Assembly: GCA_964393115.1 (NCBI GenBank)
Contig: CAYMST010000110.1
Location: 1 to 14,689 of the forward strand
Length of the DNA: 14,689 nucleotides
Direction of reading: 5' to 3'
Source: CAYMST01 sp964393115
GTDB taxonomy: Bacteria > Bacteroidota > Bacteroidia > Cytophagales > Cyclobacteriaceae
Below the pieces are notes generated by a model. It saw only the letters and a list, made by a program, of their open reading frames with translations. It made no database searches and was not told where the DNA came from. Shown here in pieces: positions 7,360 to 12,907 of this stretch. Every line of letters begins with the position of its first letter. The stretch's first letter is position 1. A program made the translations under genes and the position numbers.

Positions 7360-7750
7360 TATTTATCCAACTTTCGATTTTGGCAATTGAACAATCGTCT
7401 AGCTTAGCCCCCCCTCTCGGCATTGGTGAAACTCCGGCTTCATGCTTAATCGCCTTTAGGAGACGACCGCTCCGAGCAATTTCAATAGCAGAAGTAATAC
7501 TACTAAAATCAGTATTTGCTTGTCTAGTACTTGAATTGTGACATCCAGGGAACACGCAGTTGGCCATAAATATAGGAGCAACATCGTTTGAATAGCTCAG
7601 ATCAGAAAAACAGGGTTCGTCCTTAGCAGCTTCCTCATCAACCTTTTTTTCTTCTTTGGGCGTTGGCAAGGCATCTTCCTGATTGCGATACTCACAGCTC
7701 AGTAGACTTAGATGAATAATGGCCAAAAGGATATAGTTTTTTTTCAACAC
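7340..7750 (-). CDS. cytochrome c-like lipoprotein with CX4CH haem motif
   Basis: A 136-residue lipoprotein. A short hydrophobic segment ends in LLSC (C19), a lipobox, so the mature protein should be lipid-anchored, probably in the outer membrane. An acidic/lysine-rich linker (about 31-46) follows. The domain at 50-136 begins SYSNDVAPIFMANC and contains CVFPGCH, a CX4CH haem site instead of the usual CX2CH, then SPMPRGG with a candidate methionine ligand and a C-terminal SKIESWINNG-like helix (here AKIESWINNG). This layout is that of the small cytochrome-like domains common in Bacteroidota lipoproteins. There is no ATG: the frame opens at GTG 7750, with TTG at 7747 (giving MKKN) as alternative, and an in-frame stop lies six codons upstream. 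It is first in the operon with DUF5777 and the dihaem cytochrome. Confidence 0.82.
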   Translation of the reverse strand: MLKKNYILLAIIHLSLLSCEYRNQEDALPTPKEEKKVDEEAAKDEPCFSDLSYSNDVAPIFMANCVFPGCHNSSTRQANTDFSSITSAIEIARSGRLLKAIKHEAGVSPMPRGGAKLDDCSIAKIESWINNGFQNN

Positions 7751-7802
7751 GTTATTTTCAAAATATTATTTCTGGAAATATCATAATTCTGTTCGAGATA
7801 TA

Positions 7803-7830
7803 AAAGCTTATTTCATATATCCGACACCAA
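7803..7830 (-). promoter_or_regulatory. candidate promoter of the cytochrome operon
   Basis: TTG (7828-7830) followed after 17 bases by TAAGCTTT (7803-7810) on the minus strand, loosely like the Bacteroidota -33/-7 pair and similar to the element before the quinone reductase operon. It lies about 50 bases ahead of the GTG start. Confidence 0.28.
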
Positions 7831-8136
7831 AAAGACACTTACGAATCAATCACATAAAATATCTGTGAATCTTAAAGCAAGATCTATCGACCATCAATAG
7901 CGTCATATAATAGGTCAACGTAATTTTTCAAGTGATGAATCTTTTTGTTATCAGTCCCCAAAAAAAGTCATATCTCTTCCAGTCACCGTGTGTAGCTTGA
8001 CTGCCACCGAAATAAGCCAAATAAAAATGACCTTCGGCGTAAACTTACATAGACAACAAAAAAACATAACTAATTACCAAGAATATATAAGAGTTTAATA
8101 CACATAGCTGATTGAGTTTAATTCATTTTTAAAAAT

Positions 8137-8163
8137 AGCATCCCAGTAGGATGCTTTTTTTTT
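8137..8163 (-). terminator. bidirectional intrinsic terminator
   Basis: A perfect 7-bp stem AGCATCC/GGATGCT with a 5-base loop. On the minus strand it is followed by ATTTTTA and lies about 95 bases after the subtilase stop, so it can end the mnmA operon. On the plus strand it is followed by nine T, an even better terminator, although no plus-strand gene precedes it. Confidence 0.82.
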
Positions 8164-8257
8164 ATCCAAAACTTTGGGTCAAAAAAAAAGTCATACGTGT
8201 AGCTAAGAACTCTTTAATCGTCTTAATAGTCAGTGGATTAGTCTCACAAAAGTGGGA

Positions 8258-9949
8258 TTAAAGCTTGAGCAACTTTATATTCCTTTGGTAGGGGCCAGAT
8301 TTAACTTCTATGATATAAACTCCCGGACCTTCTGAGCTAAGTTCCATTTTATAGTCTTTACTACGTCTAGGGTTTTTCACTACTTGTTGACCAACCAACT
8401 TACCTTCAGTGTTAAACACGGTGATTTCAAAATCTTGGAGTTTCAGTTTGTTTTTACCAAACCTTAAAAAGATGGTATTCCCTACAATAGGGTTAGGGAA
8501 TATTTCGATTTCGTTTTCAAATATGTCCTCCGCGTCCAAAATCACACTAGGATCGAACGCTAAAGAAAAATTAGGCACCCCATGTCCAAGTCGATTACTT
8601 GGAGAAGAACCCAGATGTCCAGATGCAATAATGGCCTTTTTTATTTCCTGAGCACTTAATTCAGGTCGAGCGTCCATTAGACCAGCCGCCAAACCAGCGA
8701 TCAAAGGCGCTGCAAAGCTGGTTCCACTTGCGGTACTAATCTTACCAGAAGAGTTGAATACAACGGTTTGTGACCCTAAAGCGGCAATATCGGGTTTTAT
8801 ACGGCCATCCGCAGTTGGTCCAGGAGAACTAAAGGAGACTGCGGCCCTATTTGCATTAACAGCTCCTACGGCAAGCGTTGACTCAACATCCGCGGGAACC
8901 GTAATCTTCCCCCAGCTACCAGTACCCTCGTTGCCGGCTGAAACTACCACCAATATACCTTTACTGGAGGCAATATCGGCTGCCTTAGAAACGATCGCTG
9001 TATTACCATCTAAATCATCATGCTGATAAGAACTACTGCCATTATCAAAGCTGTAGTAGCCTAATGAGCTATTAATAATATCCACACCTAGACTATCAGC
9101 CCTTTCTGCTGCGATCAGCCAGTTGTATTCCTCTACATTATGCTCAGTGCTGATATCCTCTGTAATGTATAGGGCAAAATCTGCCTTATAAGCACCACCA
9201 GCGTAAGTCGATTTATATTTACCCCCAATACAAGACAGCACGTTGGTACCATGTCCTGAAGCTCGGTATACGTCCTTTCCATAAGTCACAAAATCGAAAG
9301 CATCGATAAGTCGGCCTTCTTCAAAAATAGGTTGAAAGCCAGCGGATTTGTTCACAAAGCTAAATCCAGCATCAAATACGGCTACAAAAATGCCACTTCC
9401 GTCATACCCTTTCTTGTGCATATCGTCAATGCCTATCTGCCCATTTTGACTTTTCGTGTTTTTACTATTACGGTTGTTAGATTGAGATACGTCTTGCCAT
9501 GATGTAGTCGGTTCCACTGTAGACAATTCAGTGGTCAACCTGCTTCCAGGAGCAATCAGTCTTGATTCTTTAACGAAATCCAATTGAGTAACATCTGCTT
9601 GGGTAGAAGAATCCATCTCTACTAGCACGCCATTTAACCACTTTGACGCATAATACACCTTTGCACCGCTATTTTGAACAGCAGTTATGTATCCCACTAC
9701 CACTGGTAGATCCTCCTCCGTTATGAGGACATCATTTTTCTCCCGTCGAGCAATTGATTTCTCTGAAAGAAAGGCACGGGGGTTATCAAGACTATACTGA
9801 GAACCTGACTTATCGTTGAAGAAAATAAAGAATCGATTTAAATCACCTGCTTTTTCTTTTTTCACTTCAGCTCCAAAGAGTGATGTTGATACTCCTGCGA
9901 ATAACGCGCAGGCTAATACGATGATTCGATAGTCCTTATTCATTTCCAT
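8258..9949 (-). CDS. secreted subtilisin-like serine protease (S8) with T9SS sorting domain
   Basis: A 563-residue exported protease. An N-terminal signal (to about GA-E28) is followed by a prodomain-like region (36-140) containing WLNGVLVEM. The S8 catalytic domain carries the full triad: D193 in VAVFDAGF, H233 in SGHGTNV, S411 in ASGTSFAAP; the oxyanion asparagine is N340 in VSAGNEG. The C-terminal 80 residues start at EIFPNP (482-487) and end with GVYIIEV and KLLKL, a type A T9SS sorting domain, so the protein should cross the outer membrane through the Por/T9SS machine and be released or attached to the surface. The GTG-free start is ATG 9949; ATG 9943 two codons on is equally possible. 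Both overlap the end of the upstream lipoprotein gene. It is last in the mnmA operon. Substrate unknown. Confidence 0.93.
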   Translation of the reverse strand: MEMNKDYRIIVLACALFAGVSTSLFGAEVKKEKAGDLNRFFIFFNDKSGSQYSLDNPRAFLSEKSIARREKNDVLITEEDLPVVVGYITAVQNSGAKVYYASKWLNGVLVEMDSSTQADVTQLDFVKESRLIAPGSRLTTELSTVEPTTSWQDVSQSNNRNSKNTKSQNGQIGIDDMHKKGYDGSGIFVAVFDAGFSFVNKSAGFQPIFEEGRLIDAFDFVTYGKDVYRASGHGTNVLSCIGGKYKSTYAGGAYKADFALYITEDISTEHNVEEYNWLIAAERADSLGVDIINSSLGYYSFDNGSSSYQHDDLDGNTAIVSKAADIASSKGILVVVSAGNEGTGSWGKITVPADVESTLAVGAVNANRAAVSFSSPGPTADGRIKPDIAALGSQTVVFNSSGKISTASGTSFAAPLIAGLAAGLMDARPELSAQEIKKAIIASGHLGSSPSNRLGHGVPNFSLAFDPSVILDAEDIFENEIEIFPNPIVGNTIFLRFGKNKLKLQDFEITVFNTEGKLVGQQVVKNPRRSKDYKMELSSEGPGVYIIEVKSGPYQRNIKLLKL

Positions 9950-10628
9950 ATTTTACGATTAGCTGGGATATTATTCGTCCTTTGTCATAAACTCTTCCGT
10001 CAACGCAGCTCCCTTCTTGAGTGCATAAAACGTACGTTTCGTAGTCTTTTGCCACGAGCCCAATGCCTTTGGCATAAAATTCTAACTTGACGTCCTTTCC
10101 TACCCGTGTGGAGTCCTCCCTAATTAGCGTCAGCTGTGCCAACTCATCAACGGGTTGCCCAGCGATAATGGTATCTTTTCTTAACCTTACCATTTCAAAC
10201 TGCTGCGCTCTTTTACCATTAAGAGCATTTCCATCCCACTCTTTGACATCAGAAAATGGAAATGTCATTTTAATAATCGGGACTGAATTCTCAACGACTA
10301 CTACCTTGGCATCATCTGCTCGTATAGTCCAAATGGAATCTAACTCCCACGCGGCCTGAACAGTATCTTGAGCAATATATCGGGCAAGACGATAATTCAC
10401 TTGATTCGTTCCTAGTAATATTGAGTCCACCAATCTTTCCTGCAAGAAGTACCGGCTGGTATCTGGTCCAGAAGAAAAAAACTGAACTTCTTCTACTACG
10501 TACGTCTTAGTATCTCCAACTTTAAGAGGGAAGTACTCACTACCTATACGATCGTCGATGGGTTCTAACGTCTCATTGCAGGCTCCAATAAGTATCATTC
10601 CTAGAAGAAGTATTAGCGTTTGCTTCAT
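9936..10628 (-). CDS. lipoprotein of unknown function
   Basis: A 230-residue lipoprotein. The signal is short and hydrophobic with lipobox LIGAC (C17); mature residues NETLEP then begin. After YFPLKVGDTKTY (about 32-43), a phrase common in Bacteroidota lipoproteins, the chain is rich in predicted beta strands. C202 and C208 could form a disulphide. I see no enzymatic motif. It lies 3 bases after mnmA and overlaps the subtilase start, so its partner may be the protease (for example as surface anchor, inhibitor or export helper); that is a guess from context. Confidence 0.8.
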   Translation of the reverse strand: MKQTLILLLGMILIGACNETLEPIDDRIGSEYFPLKVGDTKTYVVEEVQFFSSGPDTSRYFLQERLVDSILLGTNQVNYRLARYIAQDTVQAAWELDSIWTIRADDAKVVVVENSVPIIKMTFPFSDVKEWDGNALNGKRAQQFEMVRLRKDTIIAGQPVDELAQLTLIREDSTRVGKDVKLEFYAKGIGLVAKDYETYVLCTQEGSCVDGRVYDKGRIISQLIVKYGNE

Positions 10629-10631
10629 ATT

Positions 10632-11771
10632 TTATTCTATATTCATGGTTTTAGACGTGTTGAGCTTTTTATGGGTTGCAAAGCTAGCGTTTATCCAACC
10701 TCCTCCTACTACATCATCATCTTCATAAAATACCGCAGCTTGACCGGGAGCTATCGCATTTACACCCTTTCCAAAAAAGACTTTCATCGTATCTCCCACT
10801 TGTTCAATAACGGCCGGTGTGCCGCCATCGTTATACCTCACCTTAGTCACCGTGTCTAATCGTCCGTTTATGGATGGATATTTCCCCATTATCAAATCCT
10901 TGACGTACATCCCGTCACGCGACAGTTCATCAAAAGATCCCAAAACGACTCTATTTTTCTCTTTTTGAATTTCAATAACGTATGCGGGAAAACCTAGCGC
11001 AATACCCAAGCCTTTTCGCTGCCCCACGGTATAAAAAGGATACCCTTCGTGATGTCCCACGACGGTCCCATCTTCTAATACGAACTCACCACCTTTGACA
11101 TTATCTTCCAGCTCCGGAATTCTTCGTTTCAAGAAACCACGGTAATCGTTGTCTGGCACAAAACATATTTCATATGACTCAGACTTATTGACCAGGTCGT
11201 AAAAACCCCGTTGTTTAGCTTCTTCCCGAATTTGATCCTTGGTCAACTGACCGAGTGGAAGTAGTGTCCGACTTAAACTTTCCTGTGATACTCCCCATAA
11301 CGCATAAGACTGATCTTTTTTTGTATCGAGTCCCTTAGAAATGACATATCGGTCATTTTCATGACGTAAGTTGGCATAATGTCCCGTAGCAATAAATTCG
11401 CAGTCTAGCTTATCTCCTCGTCTAATCAAGGCGTCCCACTTGATATGGGTGTTGCAGAGTACACAAGGGTTTGGAGTTCGGCCAGCCAGATATTCTCCTG
11501 TAAAATGATTGATTACGTAATCACCAAACTCTTCACGAATATCAAGTATGTAGTGGGGGAACCCAAGTTGTACGGCTATATTGCGCGCATCGTTTATAGA
11601 ATCTAAGCTACAGCAGCCTGTTTCCTTTTTTGTACCACCAGAACTTGCATAATCCCAGGTTTTCATTGTCATTCCGATCACTTCATAGCCTTGCTCATGA
11701 AGCATCACGGCAGCGAGGGAACTGTCTATCCCACCGCTCATCGCCATTAGTACTCTTCCTTTCTTACTCAT
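10632..11771 (-). CDS. mnmA: tRNA-specific 2-thiouridylase MnmA
   Basis: It transfers sulfur to U34 of tRNA Lys, Glu and Gln in the cytoplasm, using ATP to adenylate the base. The 379-residue protein has the PP-loop SGGIDSS (12-18), the first catalytic cysteine in NPCVLCN (C106, with an additional C103), the tRNA-binding GHYAN (130-134), the second catalytic cysteine in SYEICFVP (C203), and the GQRKGLG element of the central domain, followed by the beta-barrel C-terminal domain. The start is fixed: an in-frame TAA directly precedes ATG 11771, with AGAGG 4 bases before the ATG. It is first in an operon with a lipoprotein and a secreted protease. The tail beyond the usual end is about 10-15 residues longer than I expect. 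Confidence 0.96.
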   Translation of the reverse strand: MSKKGRVLMAMSGGIDSSLAAVMLHEQGYEVIGMTMKTWDYASSGGTKKETGCCSLDSINDARNIAVQLGFPHYILDIREEFGDYVINHFTGEYLAGRTPNPCVLCNTHIKWDALIRRGDKLDCEFIATGHYANLRHENDRYVISKGLDTKKDQSYALWGVSQESLSRTLLPLGQLTKDQIREEAKQRGFYDLVNKSESYEICFVPDNDYRGFLKRRIPELEDNVKGGEFVLEDGTVVGHHEGYPFYTVGQRKGLGIALGFPAYVIEIQKEKNRVVLGSFDELSRDGMYVKDLIMGKYPSINGRLDTVTKVRYNDGGTPAVIEQVGDTMKVFFGKGVNAIAPGQAAVFYEDDDVVGGGWINASFATHKKLNTSKTMNIE

Positions 11772-11780
11772 TTACCTCTG

Positions 11781-11797
11781 CCGGATTCACAGTCCGG
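11781..11797 (-). promoter_or_regulatory. anticodon-arm-like hairpin in the mnmA leader
   Basis: On the minus strand CCGGA-CTGTGAA-TCCGG makes a 5-bp stem with a 7-base loop. Read as an anticodon loop it has C32, U33, GUG (His) at 34-36, and A37. The hairpin ends 9 bases before the mnmA ATG and next to the AGAGG ribosome-binding-like site. No other tRNA part is present, so this is not a tRNA gene. A role in control of mnmA is speculative. Confidence 0.45.
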
Positions 11798-11813
11798 TTT
11801 AGTTAATAAACCA

Positions 11814-11821
11814 CAAAAATA
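11814..11821 (-). promoter_or_regulatory. candidate -7 element of the mnmA operon
   Basis: TATTTTTG on the minus strand fits the Bacteroidota consensus TAnnTTTG exactly, 43 bases ahead of the mnmA ATG. The -33 box is poor: the nearest TTG is only 13 bases upstream. The resulting leader of about 35 bases would contain the 11781-11797 hairpin. Confidence 0.4.
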
Positions 11822-11890
11822 AGCCTCATTACTGCAATTAACTTTCTTATTTTCGCAGTTTAACATTAGAAATCGATAAGATAATCAAAA

Positions 11891-12445
11891 ATGTCTTTAA
11901 AAACCTTTGTTAAGGTTGGCAATATCACCAACCTTACTGATGCTCGATATTGTGCCGGAATGGGTGTCAATCAACTTGGCTTCAATGTAGAAGATCCAAA
12001 TTTCACTGTTGAAAAATTTAAAGAGATCACTGGCTGGCTGGAAGGCATTGAATATGTCGCAGAGTTTGATAAACTAGCCGCTGATAAAGTAATTACTGCT
12101 GTTGAACAGCTTGGTGTCAATTGGGTAGAGATACAAAATCCTGCACTAATAGGCCCTTTAAAAGATGCTGGGTATAACGTTATTTTGAACGTCCTAAATA
12201 TCAGTGGATTTGATGCAGGTCAGCTTATTGAAGAGCTAAAAGATCATGTGAATATGTTCATTGCCCCTAAGGGATTCAAGGGGGATAAAGTGCTACAACA
12301 CCTCATCACATATGATGGGGGTGGTTTCCCAGAAGATGAAAATATTAGGGGGTACTCTCTGAGTGGAGAAAATGAAGTTAAACCTGGCCTTAAGGACTTT
12401 GATGTTTTAATGGATGTTTTAGAGGCACTAGAGGAAACCGATTGA
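11891..12445 (+). CDS. TrpF-like TIM-barrel protein lacking catalytic residues
   Basis: A 184-residue protein similar in layout to phosphoribosylanthranilate isomerase (TrpF, usually about 200-210 residues). The opening VKVGNITNLTDA (7-18) aligns with the TrpF opening K-I-C-G-I-T..DA, but the catalytic cysteine is glycine (G10). GMGVNQLGFN matches the GADALGF strand. The strand that should end in the catalytic aspartate reads NMFIAPKG (121-128), with A125 in its place. The phosphate-binding end GYSLSGENEVKPGLKD (154-169) is family-like. It is probably a non-isomerase homologue that may still bind a phosphorylated ligand. No other trp gene is nearby. Its stop is 1 base before the phosphatase gene start; it is divergent from mnmA. 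Confidence 0.8.
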   Translation: MSLKTFVKVGNITNLTDARYCAGMGVNQLGFNVEDPNFTVEKFKEITGWLEGIEYVAEFDKLAADKVITAVEQLGVNWVEIQNPALIGPLKDAGYNVILNVLNISGFDAGQLIEELKDHVNMFIAPKGFKGDKVLQHLITYDGGGFPEDENIRGYSLSGENEVKPGLKDFDVLMDVLEALEETD

Positions 12446-12446
12446 C

Positions 12447-12881
12447 ATGCCCCATAAGCAAGTACTCTTTGTTTGTACAGGTAATTACTACAGAAGTAGG
12501 TTCGCAGAGATTTACTTCAACTTTCTTATGCAAGGCAGCAATTGGTCTGCCTTTTCCAAAGGTTTTGTGGCCAATAACCCTAATAATATTGGAGCTATAT
12601 CACCTCATACACTGGCTAAACTTAAGGAATATGACATTTCGATCCCAGTAAATTTAAAGTACCCGGAAAAATTAAGTCTTCAAGATATTCATTCTTGTGA
12701 AATGGTCGTCGCTGTACAAGAAAGGGAACATTTGCCTTTTGTTGAGAGGCAATTCCCCGAAATGATCGAGAAGTTCATCTTCTGGAATATAGATGATGTA
12801 CACGACAACGCGCCAGACCAAGCGATTCCATTGCTAAAAAAAGAAGTAGAGAAACTCGTCGATGTACTTAATAGGTTTTAA
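12447..12881 (+). CDS. low-molecular-weight protein tyrosine phosphatase-like protein
   Basis: A 144-residue cytoplasmic phosphatase-fold protein. The P-loop is at the very N-terminus: VCTGNYYRSR, with C10 and R16 in the CX5R spacing and S17 after it. LMW-PTPs usually read CxGNxCRSP; here the second cysteine is Tyr15 and the proline is Arg18. The expected acid appears in WNIDDVHD (D116/D117/D120). SKGFVANNPNNIGAISPHT corresponds to the family's substrate-side loop. Length is typical (about 145-160). ATG at 12447 lies 1 base after the TGA of the TrpF-like gene, so the two are co-translated. An arsenate-reductase-like role is the alternative; the conserved extra cysteines of that class are not evident. 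Confidence 0.83.
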   Translation: MPHKQVLFVCTGNYYRSRFAEIYFNFLMQGSNWSAFSKGFVANNPNNIGAISPHTLAKLKEYDISIPVNLKYPEKLSLQDIHSCEMVVAVQEREHLPFVERQFPEMIEKFIFWNIDDVHDNAPDQAIPLLKKEVEKLVDVLNRF

Positions 12882-12883
12882 TG

Positions 12884-12907
12884 CATCACCTAAATTATCT
12901 GGTGATG
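12884..12907. terminator. hairpin between convergent genes, possible shared terminator
   Basis: CATCACC/GGTGATG forms a 7-bp stem with a 10-base loop, and an imperfect outer stem (GGTT/AACC) reaches 12874 and 12919. It starts 3 bases after the phosphatase stop and overlaps the last codons of the minus-strand propeller gene, whose TAA is inside the loop. The T-tract is weak on both strands (TTTT on the plus side), so efficiency is uncertain. Confidence 0.5.

Larger units (their letters stand above)
7751..8257. other. 507-base intergenic region, gene-free
   Basis: This AT-rich spacer lies between the cytochrome operon and the subtilase operon. It holds the promoter for the cytochrome lipoprotein (right to left) and the terminator at 8137-8163. 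A-runs followed by GTCATA occur twice (from about 7961 and 8181), each with GTGTAGCT nearby, a possible imperfect repeat. No reading frame of note and no recognised RNA. Confidence 0.5.

Noticed and set aside
11775..11800. Partial tRNA-His gene
   Set aside because: Only the anticodon-arm shape is present; no acceptor stem, D-arm or T-arm can be drawn from the flanks, so it is reported as a leader hairpin.
12442..12651. 69-residue frame overlapping the phosphatase start
   Set aside because: It shares DNA with the phosphatase P-loop in another frame, and has no motif of its own.
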